DNA of 64,000 nucleotides, taken from positions 186,001 to 250,000 of the forward strand of contig WHVD01000116.1 in NCBI GenBank assembly GCA_015178975.1, given 5' to 3'. The number at the start of each line of letters is the position of its first letter. Positions within the stretch are counted from its first letter, which is position 1. The stretch comes from Hysterangium stoloniferum (lineage: Eukaryota; Basidiomycota; Agaricomycetes; Hysterangiales; Hysterangiaceae). Under the pieces are notes generated by a model. It saw nothing but the letters and a program-made list of their open reading frames with translations. It searched no databases and was not told the DNA's origin. Made by a program: the position numbers and the translations under genes. Positions 20,060 through 31,012 of the stretch are shown in pieces.

Positions 20060-22345
20060 CCGATTCAGGTTGTGGGGTACCTCCCAAATGGGCTGCAGCG
20101 TGACACCCTTACTAAGGGGTTCCCTTTTGGACTAACCACAACGTGTCGTGTCATGTCGAATCACATTGACTTCTACAACAATTCATCTACTCATACACAG
20201 CGACTAGATCAAAGATATGTGGAGGTGATTCTAACTTTTTTTTATCTTTTGATATTCATTGTCCTTGATCTAAGCAGAACTGTACCAACATGTCAACACA
20301 TCATGTCGAATTGTGTTGACTTCTACAGCAATCAAACTACTCATACACAGCTACTAGATCAAAGGTACATAGAGTTAATTGTAACTTCCTTTCATCTTTT
20401 TGATATTTTTATTGTCCTTGATCTAGATAGAACCCCACCAACTACTTGTAACTATGCAGCATCCAGAGATGATCACAAAGGCACCCAGAGTGAAACAGGT
20501 CTGTGAAACTCTGTCTTGTAATGAATTCTCTTATATATCTGTCATAATTATTTAGATTAAGCATTGTCGATATTGCCATGAGGCTGGACAAGGAGAATTA
20601 CCTCTTGCTGGGCACTCTTGTCCATACAACTAAAGATCCAAGGTATCCAAGGCCCCTGACATCATGAGGAGCCCTCTTTCAACATTAGCAAATGGACCCA
20701 AGACACAGTCTGATGGGCTACCACCACCTAGGAGCCCTCCTCATCTTGATCAAGTTCGTTCTATCCCCTTAGGGATGCTGGATGTTTGTCTTTCACCTGC
20801 ACATGTATTTGAGACACAGGGTGCACAAATATCAACTGAAGGTATGTATGAATTAGTTTTGTTATTAATAAAGTAGCTGAATGGTAGTAGCTGCTCCACT
20901 GGCTCAGATTTATCCTTCATACACACCACCCTGCACGTTGGCACCCTTCCCTTCCCTACCCATACCCAATATTGACCCAACCCTTATCTCTACTGACACT
21001 GGGACATTATCCCCTAATTCTAGTGATTTCTATGTTTTATCTGCCATCTGAAATCACCCTCCTGCCCCCCCACCTTTCCAGGTTCTTGCTCCTCATCACC
21101 ATGCAGTCCTGCAATCTCTTTCCCCCTCCTCAGTGGCTCCTTCAAACACCCAACAAATAGTGGAAGATATCCACATACACTCCAACAGTACCAGAAGCCA
21201 GGGGGACAACTCTGCCAGATGAGAGAGATCTTGGAGGATCAATGATTGTAGGTCCTTTGAACCCTTCCAGTGAGTATTTCTCTTTCTGAACATTAACAGG
21301 AGTCTCATACTTTGTTAATCTCGCAGTAAAAGATGGTCAATCAGTGTCTGTAGGTGCAGGAGAGCTTCTACTACCTCCAGAAAGCAGCACACAAGGATCT
21401 ATCAGCAGGGAGTTTTCTGTGACCTCTGAAATCATTAGATCAAGGTATGTTTGTATCCCAATTATTCACTAATGATACTTATATTCCCTTTACAGCGGTT
21501 ACTACAGGCTCCAGACATTCTTCTATATTACCTCACTGCACACCAGCCCCTCCAACTAGTGCATTTATCCCTTCCAACTATTAAATGATGTTTACATTCT
21601 TCAGCCAATACAGGCAATCCTCAGCTCCATTCCAGAACAACCCAACTACCTGTAGCACCTCCTGCAGATGACGAAAAGTGAAAACGCACAGCAGACGAAG
21701 ATGGGGAAATACAGGCAACAGATGTGGGGCTTGCATCGAAAAAGAGGAAGGGGTTTATTGATAAGAAAGGTATGAATCAATTCTACTCTTTCTAGCTCTT
21801 TCTGATTACCTTTTGTATTTAATTTTATATTAAATGACCAAGATCGGACAAATACTTACTACAAAAGAGCAGGAATAATCATATCAAAGGTATTAAACCA
21901 TTATCCTTTCTTTAGTCATTCTAACATGCTTTGAAAGTGCCGAGAGCTTACAGAAGTCACATGAGCATATGTAGTGACAATTATTGCCTGGTGAGTAATA
22001 TTAAATTCCTATTTTCAATTCTTCTAACATCAACTTAGTCCAGGGACACTGGGACAGGGGAATTCAAAGTTTTTAGTGTCTGATAACCTCAAAATTGACC
22101 AGGATACAGTTGAAGACATCAAAACTTCAATGGAACATTTAGGAGCAATATTTTTATGGGTCCGGGATGCTGGTCAGTCAGGCTCACTTTGGCAGATTGC
22201 TGAACAGTAGGAGAGAGCTGATCAGGCAGAAAGAGAAAGAGAGATTGCTAGAAAAGAGAAAGAAGAGGTAGAGGTTTCCCTGATGTGAGAGCAGGAGCTT
22301 CACAAGGAGTTGGAATGGAAAATAGAACTTCTCTGCTCAAAATAA
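20060..22345 (+). CDS. multi-exon gene of unknown function beside the KDZ transposase
   Basis: Plus-strand exons alternate with short introns that have clear borders: 20365-20426 (GTACAT...TCTAG), 20499-20555 (GTCTGT...TTTAG) and 21445-21495 (GTATGT...TACAG), among others. Readable exon parts include a Cys/His cluster (HCRYCHEAGQG) near 20560-20600, Ser/Pro-rich stretches, and a C-terminal Arg/Glu-rich coiled coil (DQAEREREIARKEKEE) near 22220-22280. The gene converges with the KDZ transposase, a layout suggesting it is the transposon's second gene. Stops inside the coil show it is no longer intact. An early exon-intron unit is tandemly duplicated (20151-20430). Mirror copy on the minus strand at 31285-33570. 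Confidence 0.4.
20151..20430 (+). repeat. 150 bp tandem duplication of an exon-intron unit
   Basis: TCATGTCGAA recurs at 20151 and 20301, followed by matching exon text (ACTCATACACAGC...CTAGATCAAAG), a matching T-rich intron body and TTGTCCTTGATCTA at the intron end. The donor GT is clear only in the second unit. Confidence 0.65.
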
Positions 22346-22369
22346 GATATATTTGATCGATTTATGTAG

Positions 22370-25300
22370 ATATTCTAAAATACTATTTTCTTTTCTTCTC
22401 TAAATAAATTGTTCGAGAACGATTCATAATATCCATATATACTTTGATATACTAGATAGCATGGTGTTGAGTCATATACATTAGCTAACACTTTTTCGAA
22501 ATTTTGAAGCTCCAGAATTCCCAACTTCAGTGGCACTGGTATTGATAGCTTGTAATTGGAGATCATACTACATGACAAAACCAGCATGGGATGCTCTACT
22601 GCACTTGGTATGATCAGAAGCATGAAATTCATCAACCACAAAGTGGGTTTGTCCAAAATAACAAGGTTCACAAATAAGACAATATGGTGCCAATTGACAT
22701 GCAAAATCATATACAATTATTTTAGGGGCAACTGGCCAGTGAGTATAAATTGCTGAGAAGACATCATTGTTGCCCTCTGCCTTGGACATAATATGAAAAC
22801 CTAGCCCAATTGAATGGGTGCACCAGAGAATCGTCAGGCCTCCAGTTAAACGAGCCTTTTTGTATTGGCCATAATATTTTCCACATTCAGTCTCCTCCTT
22901 CATAATTTCTGCCTCTGTCAAACCATCCCTTGGTATCCCTGGATAAGATGGTCACACCCGAATTGGTGGGCCACCATTCCAGCTTCCAGAGACTCTCCAG
23001 TCTAGATGACTTGCTATATTTGTGGGAGGAGAGGGTGTGTGAAGTGAAAGGCTGCTATAAACCTGATGTGCACGGTCAGAAAGCCACTGAGCAATCTTGA
23101 ACAAGGGTTCTGGAAACTGCTCCCCAGTGTATGACAATATAATGTTCCCCATTGCTGGACACCATAATTGTAAATGTGGTGGGAGGATCTTTTTCACAAC
23201 TAATTCTTGTAGAAGAGAAACTGCTATGAGAGGAACAAGCTGAAATATGATATCTTCTGCAGCAATATTCAGCTTGTCAGTTCATAGTATTTGTGCCAGA
23301 AATGTTAGGATACACACACAGGCCAGGTCTCCAGAGAAACCCGCGGGATATCCGGTAGGACTTGGCTTCAGCTTATAGGCTGCACCCTCGCTAGATCGTG
23401 TTGTCCAATTTCAAATGAACGGACAGGAATCCTGGGGAGAGTCCGGGCGGGGTTCATGGGTCGTAGGTCGTAAGTCGGGGGTCGTGAGTCGTGATTTGGA
23501 GGTCGTGGGTCGTGAGTCGAGTTGGTTGAGGGAGATAGATGCGCCGGAGCCCGTGGGCTCCAACTAGTGAAAGCGATGTGAATCAAGTAAGGTTTTAGAG
23601 CGGAAAATGTTATTAGATTACTGGGGGGAATCTAAGCTAATTTTCTGACTGGATTGTATGTACAACATCTGCCAGTTTATATAGACCATGGAGTGAATGA
23701 CATACCAAATCCAGTAATGGCAAAATGAAACTAACAAAACATGAAACGGGAATAGTAAACACCAAATTGGTGTTAGGAACAGAACGGAACGGAGCGGAGT
23801 CCGAATCGTGACAAAGCATAACCCATAATGGGAAATGGAGCGGGAGCGGAGTCCTAAATCATGACAGGTCATTTGACTAAAACGGGAACGGGGCTCGATT
23901 AGAGCGGTGATGGGATTCTAAGTGGGGTCCAGTGACTGATGCGTGGGATGAAGATGGACATAGACAGAGACGGAGTCTGGGGGAAGTCCGGTGACTGATA
24001 TGTGTTGTAATGAGGTCGAATGTAACGAGTCTTGACGTGACGGAGTCTGGGCGGGAAATCCTACAAACAGACGATTGGTGCTTGTAGCGCGTGGGGGCGT
24101 ACGGGTTAGTGCCCGGAGTCCGGCGGGATTGTCCGGTCGTAACAAGAAACCATGAAAGAAACCCACCTGGCATAATAGTTCTCTGACTGGAAGAATTCTT
24201 TTAGAATTAGATAATGAGATGTAGAATTTCAAAAATTCTGAAATAACAGGATATAACTCTTGTTGCTAGAATGTGAGGTTGACAGATGCTGGGGGATTTT
24301 GGTGGCAGTTAGCTCCTTTATTACTTTGTGAACACTGGGATTTGGACTGGCCATCCTGGATGGCTTTAAATTAACTCCAGATACCTTTGGAGAATCCTTT
24401 GAAATCAAGCTTGGAGGATGAAGGCCAGAGGTGCATTTTGTCACTGAATATCCAATGCTTACCCCATCAGCAATAACAATATCTGGACGAGGTCCACATA
24501 TTGGACATTTCATACCAGATTCTAACTGCTGAAGATCTGTAAAGGCAAACAAGACACGGGTGAAGGTTTCTGTAGAACAGAGAGGGGTTGGAGAATCTGC
24601 AGAAAGGTAAAGACAACGAGTTGCAAGTACAAATGCACTGAAAGGATTCTCTGCTGTAGTAAAAGTATTAGTGTACTGATTAAGAAGCTCATGGGTGAAT
24701 CCGAATGCATTATTCCAGTTGAAAATTCCAAGGTCTCCAAGGTCAGGCCCATAATATCTTTGATTGTGTTTACAAATAATACACCGTTGGAGTTCAATTT
24801 TGCCAATATATGCTCTCCATAGCCCAAATATAACAATTCAATTCCTTGGGTTGTGGTTTCTCTTGGTAGATCTTCTGGTAAAATATTTTCACATTGGCAT
24901 CTTGACATTGAATTAAATGGGAAATATTCAGGTGGGATTTCAGGAAGTTGACATGGGTAGTCAAGTTTATCTTCAGGAAGTCATGCCCAATGGGGGACAG
25001 GAATTGGCAAATAAGATATAGGTTTTTACATATAGTTAGGGACATTATTGGTTCTCCTATTGATTCTTCTTCAACATCTTCTATCCCTTTCTGCTGAAAT
25101 TAATTGGTGGGCTTCATTGATTATCCCTGCACTGTGAACATATCCCTGAGCTAGTGATTTGTGGTGACAAAAGCCCCTTGTAGTGCAGGAACAACAATGC
25201 CATGACACATCTCTTGTTAACAACACAAAGACCTGCTTTCCACCAGTTTGTGCTTCACCAGATGAACCATGGATTGAGAAAATAAAGTGGTCCTTCCCCT

Positions 25301-26527
25301 TTGTCTCAGTTACAAGATATGCAGTGGGGTAAGGTATATTGGACTCAGGTTCCATAGATAGAATGAAATTTATGTGCTGAGAGAGAATAGTACAATTATT
25401 GGCTTCACAGTCACAGGATAATGTGGCTTCTGATCCAGATATAGGTAAATATCGGACATGGAAGTATCTATCAGTCTTAATTATTAATAAAACATTATAC
25501 AGTGAAATGGAAGACCATACCTTTAGCATTTCAAGTTTTGGGTCCCAGTCTTGAAGAATAAAAGTTGAATAATCTAACTGGTTCAACCCATCCTCTCCTA
25601 AGCAACACTCCCAATAAACAATATCCTGTTCCTGTAATTGAGAATTTTGGTTTAATTTTGAATTATTTTCTTCACCATTTTTGAAGGGATTCAGTGTCAC
25701 TGTGAAGATCTCCTGCCATTCTCCTATATCCCCACTGAGTTCTGTTTCCCTCTCCTCCACTACTCCATTTCCAATACTGGGGGCTTTCCTTCTTCACTTG
25801 GATGTAGTATTACTGTCCTGAATTACCTGCTTTGGTTTTGAAGGATTCCTCGAAGTTGTTTTTGCTTCTTTGGCTGTAGGCAAATGCACACAGCCACTAC
25901 TAAGACCAATCACAGGGATATTGAAGGTTAAGGATGGAGAATCCTTTACACAAGGGCCTGGAGACTGGTTCACAACAGATATATCAAAGGATGGCATTCA
26001 TCCTGCATTCTTTTTCCTGCCATTTTGGCCTGCAGCAGTCATTTCTTTCAGCATGGGAATATTGAGGGAAGGCTGTCACTGCACATCCCGTTTGGGAGGT
26101 ACCATACACCCACATTTTGAGTCTCAATACTTCCCATATTTCATCATATGATGCCTCATATCCCTTGTGGTCAATGTCAATAGCCATTTAACTTTTACTA
26201 TTCCAATACACTTTACCCACTTAGTCAATCAATATCATTTCTTTCAGTAAAGCATCATCAAAATGTGGAGTGTCACAACAGACCCAGGTCTTCATATTTA
26301 CCCCTTTGTCTCGACACCATTCAGAAATTAGAAATGAATATCCCTATGTTCAAGAATATGCATGCAATGGATTCAAAGCCTTGAACTGATTACCAAGAAT
26401 GATGAATCTCCCAGTATGAAGGACACTGGTGACCATGGCGCCTATTCTACCATGAGGCTGCCTGTGTAATGGGAGCAGACGTGGTGGCGGACTTTGAATT
26501 GGGGAGGCCACTGCCATTGTCTTAGAC
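22370..26527 (-). pseudogene. KDZ-type transposase gene with cysteine cluster, broken and interrupted
   Basis: Read on the minus strand. The N-terminal part carries SWHCCSCTTRGFCHH, a C-x-C-x5-C-x-H cluster of the CxC/SWIM type linked to KDZ transposases (about 25155-25210). Next comes CPICGPRPDIVIADG (first catalytic Asp, about 24463-24500), then GGLTILWCTHSIGLGFH and IIVYDFACQLAPYC (second Asp, about 22690-22715). TSATEVGNSGASKFRKS (catalytic Glu, about 22500-22540) closes the order known for Kyakuja/Dileera/Zisupton transposases. A family-A solo LTR splits it at 23303-24144, and in-frame stops (for example before the PSYPGIP stretch near 22945) show it is dead. An extra upstream frame (26527-25800) may be a separate N-terminal exon. 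Its last ~250 bp lie inside the left arm. Confidence 0.8.
23303..24144 (-). mobile_element. solo LTR, gypsy family A, with perfect 5 bp target duplication
   Basis: Minus strand TGTTACGACCGG ... ATCCTAACA, 842 bp, flanked by AGAAA at 23298-23302 and 24145-24149. It contains a CTATATAAACTGG promoter-like box and the conserved ATAAGCTGAAGCC block. CpG-rich, so young relative to other copies. Inserted in the KDZ transposase gene. Confidence 0.92.
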
Positions 26528-26634
26528 GATAAAGGGTACGAGAGAAGGTACTATAATTTTCCAACCACTACAGTGTTTCAAACCTATTATTCATTGTCAG
26601 GGACTTAGTCTAATATTGCTAGCATAAATAGGTG

Positions 26635-26922
26635 TGTTGAAATATTAGCATTATGTAAGCTACCTTTGGTATGCTGGAATGCAGTGTAGGGTAACTGTAC
26701 AGTTACATTACGCTTCTGGACTTTATTAGTATAGAGACTGATCGCATAGCCTCTCAGTGAAGGTTTATCACTCACTGAGAGGTATGCAATTTTCCCTAGT
26801 TCTACATTAATAGTTTACTTACTATTAATTCAGTATTATTTAGGTAGATAACAATAGATGTTATAGTGAAGGTTTATCACTCACTGAGAGTATTATTTAG
26901 AACTGCACAAATAATCTCAACA
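26635..26922 (+). mobile_element. Ty1/copia LTR (spacer copy)
   Basis: 288 bp with inverted ends TGTTGA...TCAACA, followed at once by the GGTTATGGGCCC primer-site region. It contains two copies of AGTGAAGGTTTATCACTCACTGAGAG and a perfect 16 bp palindrome GTAACTGTACAGTTAC at 26691-26706. Confidence 0.65.
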
Positions 26923-27360
26923 GGTTATGGGCCCCGCAGAACCTAGTTTCAAGAGTTATGTTGTCCCGAAACTCAACCGTGATTGATTGAATTGGGGTAC
27001 CTGGAAGAACCAGATGCTGATGGTACTCAGCACCGGTAGAGGTCTAAAACATCATCTTGAGGGAACTGTGAGGGAGCCGCTACCGCCACCAACGTTTGGG
27101 GCGAAGCACATAATGACGGAAGATAATTGGGCCAAGGTCAAAGCTGCGGAGCAATGACAGGACGAATTTGAACAATGCGAGGCATGTATCAAATCCCACA
27201 TCTTCATGACTATTGAACCGAGCCTTCAGATCGAAATTCAGAAGTTCTGAACCACGAAAGAAGTTTGGGACGCACTGTGCACTAAGCACGAAGGCAAATC
27301 ACTGTCTGTAAAGATCAATATCAGACACCAAATGTACGGAATGAAATGCGAGGATGATTC
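26923..27360 (+). mobile_element. Ty1/copia gag fragment (spacer copy)
   Basis: The plus strand reads as copia gag N-terminal region (WGTWKNQMLMVLSTG; later KINIRHQMYGMKCEDDS). It stops being recognisable near 27360. Compared with the arm copies it keeps C and G where those have T and A, so it is less eroded. Broken, no pol. Confidence 0.65.
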
Positions 27361-27779
27361 AGCAGTCAAGACACAGAATAAGAAAACTTTTAGAAAACCC
27401 TGTATTTTATTAGGACTTTTCCACCTAACAAAATCCTATGAAAACTGTAATAATGTGCCTAGAGAAATCAATTGAAAACCACATATTTCTACTTAATTTT
27501 GCCCCTGAGGGAATTCAGTGAAAACTATGGTTTTCTGCCTGAAAAAATCTCAAGCCAAGACAAAGTTTTTTTAATGTTTTGTCAAGGGGAAAACCATGAT
27601 GAAATTTACAATTTAATTATACATAAAATCATTGAATAATTATATATTTCAACAAAATTTTCCTTGGTCACAAACACTATGGAAATTCAAAAAATCTTTT
27701 TGTGAAATCATGAAGAAATTGATGATTTTCCATGAGTTTCTTAGAGGTTTTTTAAGGTGAGAAACCCTGAACCGATGTT
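27361..27779. other. AT-rich, nothing recognised
   Basis: A/T-rich with recurring GAAAACC/GGTTTTC strings on both strands. No gene. Confidence 0.4.
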
Positions 27780-27935
27780 TTGCAATTTAGCACAATTCGC
27801 AAATATTTGAAAGGATACAGTGCGATTCAGTGCGATTCGCAAATATTTGAAAAGATACAGTGTGATTCATTACAATTGGCAAGTGTTTGGGAATATTCAA
27901 TGCGATTTGCAAGTTTTCAGGAAGCTAGAGTGCGC
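27780..27935 (+). repeat. minisatellite, unit about 40-45 bp
   Basis: Three to four diverged units share GATACAGTGCGATTC...GCAAATATTTGAAA. Non-coding. Confidence 0.6.
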
Positions 27936-28415
27936 CTTCTTTAGACTTTTTGCGACTATTCTAGACTCTTTGTGATTGTTTGCAACTGTTTGCGACTCTG
28001 ATAGACTGTTTGCAACTCTTTTGGACTTTTTGTGACTCTTTTGGACTTTTTGCGACTCTTTTAGACTCTTTGTGACTCTTATAGACTCATTATGACTGTT
28101 ATAGACTCTTTGTGACACATGTAGACTCTTTGTGACTTTTTGTGACTCATTTAGATTCTTTGCGACTCTTTTAGACTCTTTGCAACTCTTTTAGACTCTT
28201 TGCAACTCTTTTAGACTCTTTGCAACTCTTTTAGACTCTTTGCAACTCTTTTAGACTCTTTGCGACTTACTCTTTGTGACTCTTTGAAAAGTTGCAAAGT
28301 TGCAAAGTGTCACATAAAGTCACAAAGTCGCACAAAGTCACAAAGTGTCGCACAAAGTCGCAAAGTATCACAAAAAAAGTCGTGTTGCAAAAAGTCGCAA
28401 AAGTGTCACAAATCA
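27936..28415. repeat. tandem array with an orientation switch (left bracket of HMG island)
   Basis: 27936-28280 is built from ~20 bp units such as TTAGACTCTTTGCAACTCTT (near-perfect at 28181-28262). From about 28290 the pattern flips to GTTGCAAAGTGTCACAAAGTC units. A related array in the opposite order lies at 30061-30234. The only unique sequence between the arrays is the GC-rich gene region. Confidence 0.75.
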
Positions 28416-29018
28416 TAGCACACACAATAATAATCTATGTAAAAAGCCTCCAAAATTTCTATTATCCTCTCTTCTCTATGACCACAAACAATGATACACT
28501 ATACACACAGCACATGGACAAAGGGAGGAAAAAAAGCATCACTATCAATTATATACATAATCTATGTTAAGAAGAAGCCACAGCAAACCTGATATACAGT
28601 AGGAGGTACACATCGCATGTGAATTTGAAGCTGGGGATGATGGCATGGAACAAGAAAATGAGGCTTGGGCAGGCAGTATCCAAGATGGCGGCAGCGGCAG
28701 GGGGCAGGCTGGGGTGATGGTGGGTAGGTACAGGTAGTTGAGTATTGATACCAGTATCATCAGGCGCAGGATATAAACGAGACATTGGTTATATTAAGTA
28801 GAATATACTTTTTACTTGAATAAATCTTGAAAGCTGGCGCAGTGCTGGCCGGAGCGGGGTGACAAGGCGGGGAGAGGTGGTGTGGGCGTGATGGTGTGAT
28901 ATAATATGCTGAGCAAGAAAAAGGGAATCCAACTCCAAGTCTAGCTGGAGAGGATAGCAATAGAAGTGGGGGGGATAACCAAAGGGAGCCGGCCAGAGGA
29001 GACGATGGCGAAATGTGA
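28416..29018. other. flank of HMG-box pseudogene
   Basis: GC content rises towards 28640 and beyond. Probably the 3' flank of the pseudogene. No other gene supported. Confidence 0.35.
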
Positions 29019-30060
29019 TCACTCATCCATCCTATTCATATCTCCGTTTTCATCGTCCGCATACTGCTCCACAGACTGCCATGGTGCACATTTGCGGGGG
29101 ACAGCGCAAGTGTGGTCCCCAGGTCCGACGGGTGCTGGTACGACTGGCGCGTCGTCGCCGTGGGCGGGTGATGCAAGCCAGTATACGATGTGTGGTGCGA
29201 GTCGCACGCCTCCCCGCAAGAAATGGCCTGGCCCCACCTCTGTGCCGGATCCACCCCCGCCGCACTGCTCGAGCTGGTTGTGGTGGTGCTCGGCGAGCCC
29301 CCAGGGCCCTGCAGGAAAAACGGCGCCGTCAGCGTCCCAAGCCCCAGCGTGCTGCCCCCACCCCCTCCACCGCTGCCGCCCCTACTCGCGTTCCCCGCAC
29401 CACTGCCGCTCCCGCTGAGGCTGCCGTATCCGCTCCCGCCGTTCCCCGCAGCACCACTACCAAGCCCAGGTGGGAAGCCCCCAAAGTCCGCGCTCGAGCC
29501 GGTCTCGTCGGACCAGTTCTGCACGTGGTACGGGGGTGCGCACCGCCGTGTGCGATCGCGTGCAGCGGCGCGGGGTGCAGCGTGTCGTAGGGCCCGTTCC
29601 CGTGTCCATGTCCATCACCGCCGCTGCTGTGCGGCCCGTGCCCATGCCCATGTCCCTGTCCATGGTCGTGTGGCCCATACCCGTGTCCTTGCGGCCCGTG
29701 GGGCCGGTGGCCACCGTGCGTGTGCCCCAGCTTGGGGAAGGCGGGGTGCCATGTCGCGGCGGGGGGGAAGTGGTCGTCGGGGTGTGGACGGCGGGTCCGT
29801 TCAGCGCGGGCACGGCATCAGCGTAGTGGCTGCTGCTGGAGTAGTAGGCCGTGGCGAGCCCGTAGGGGAGGCGGTAGGGTGCGCCGTCGACGGAGACGCT
29901 GCCGTACTCATCGGCGGGGAAGTTGTGTGGCGAGATGGAGGTGTCGTAGGGCGAGGCATTGGTGCGGCGCATCTTGCAGCTGTTGTTGGGGCGGGGGCGG
30001 TAGATGTATCGGGGTACTTGGAGTTGAAGTTTTCCTTCAACTTTTTTGGCTTGGTCGAGC
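29019..30060 (-). pseudogene. HMG-box protein gene, truncated and frameshifted
   Basis: A GC-rich island in AT-rich surroundings. On the minus strand it opens with the end of an HMG-box: KKLKENFNSKYPD, then YIYRPRPNNSCKMRRTN in another frame, with a one-base loss near 30008-30012. Downstream are a Tyr/Ser-rich part (AYYSSSSHYADAV), a His/Gly-rich part (YGPHDHGQGHGHGHG), NWSDETGSSADFGG and a Gly/Ser-rich tail; the tail ends at 29036 or, in another frame, at 29019. Two further frame changes lie near 29790 and 29530. The first two helices of the HMG-box are missing, replaced by the tandem array at 30061. Such proteins are nuclear DNA binders. Sequencing error could explain single shifts but not the missing half-domain. 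Confidence 0.5.
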
Positions 30061-30234
30061 TCCTTGTGACACTTTGCAACTTTGTGACACTATGCAACTT
30101 TTTGTGTTTGTGACACTGTGCCACTGTTTGCGACACTTTGTGACATTGTGTGACACTCTGCGACTTTGTGTGACACTTTTTGCAACACAATGGGTCAAGT
30201 CACAAAGTCACAAAGTGTCACACAAAGTTGCAGA
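30061..30234. repeat. tandem array with an orientation switch (right bracket of HMG island)
   Basis: Units like TTTGTGACACTTTGCAAC (30061-30185) flip to CACAAAGTCACAAAGTGTCAC (30195-30230). This is the inverse arrangement of 28290-28410. It abuts both the broken HMG-box and the third copy of arm sequence. Confidence 0.75.
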
Positions 30235-31012
30235 GCGTCAGCACTTATCAAAAACTTTGCTCTATATTACCTTCCACTCTTGCTGCTTTTCTTCCCATAT
30301 CTGCCCACTGCCTAGTTCTCAATAATGTTTTATTGCACTAGCACCCACAAACGCGACATAGCCTCCAACTCTGTTTCCCCAAGTCACGGCTTGGCCATCG
30401 AAAGCTATTTTCTTATTCAGCAGTGGCTGCAATAAAACCAATAGATCAGTCGCATACTACAGAAATTCCCAACTCTCTGGGGATTCGCTCTTCACATTTG
30501 CCTTTCGTCGCCCCTGATAGCATCAGCCTTGTGTAGGATGCAAGACATACAGACTGCAGCGTTGCATTGAAAGCCACGACGTCATTGACGTCATCTCGTA
30601 TGTCCCCTTTCTACCTTTCTATTTCTCTAGCCTACTTAAAATTTGTGTTAGCTTTAATAGTATTATTTTCCAGTGTTCTCTCATGATCAAGCAACCGCCG
30701 CCGCCGTTACGATAATATGATTTGTAAACTTGTGTCATCCCGTATCAATACTAAACACTCAGCCGATTATTGTCAAACTTCCATTTGACACCCATCCAGT
30801 CTACAGTTCCCTGCCCCCAATCTTATCTCCGACCGCATACGCATGTTAAAAAACACGAGTTAATTCCTCATGAACTACAAGACTAGTGAGGGGCGGCCGT
30901 AAAATCTGCTCGGAGACGGCACGATTGAAGGCCGGGAAAGGCGTGTTTTCAGTCGCACTCAGGCTGCACAAGTTAATCCTCTCACTCACGCGTGACCAAA
31001 ATTGCCAGCAAA
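30235..31012 (+). repeat. third, diverged copy of the 790 bp arm segment
   Basis: Matches 37468-38255 in direct orientation with substitutions and small indels, up to CCAGCAAA, where similarity stops at 31012. The right arm begins at 31013. In the arm the same string CCAGCAAA is followed by TCTCTTCC. Confidence 0.85.

Larger units (their letters stand above)
14315..22617. repeat. left arm of 8.3 kb inverted repeat
   Basis: Mirror image of 31013-39315. Paired positions always sum to 53630, so there is no net length change over 8.3 kb. Many ORFs within it have identical translations in both arms. Differences that I can see are concentrated in the outer ~350 bp and the inner ~300 bp; two compensating 1 bp indels lie near the outer end. 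Because the KDZ gene and its motif order run unbroken from this arm into the spacer, this arm appears to be the original copy. Confidence 0.9.

Noticed and set aside
27936-28415. CRISPR-like array
   Set aside because: Units are contiguous with no unique spacers, and the genome is eukaryotic; it is a satellite-type array.
29190-30325. Long plus-strand frames (up to 307 residues) rich in Arg, Gly, Pro and Val
   Set aside because: They are shadows of the GC-rich minus-strand HMG-box pseudogene; their composition follows the codon bias of the other strand and no domain is present.
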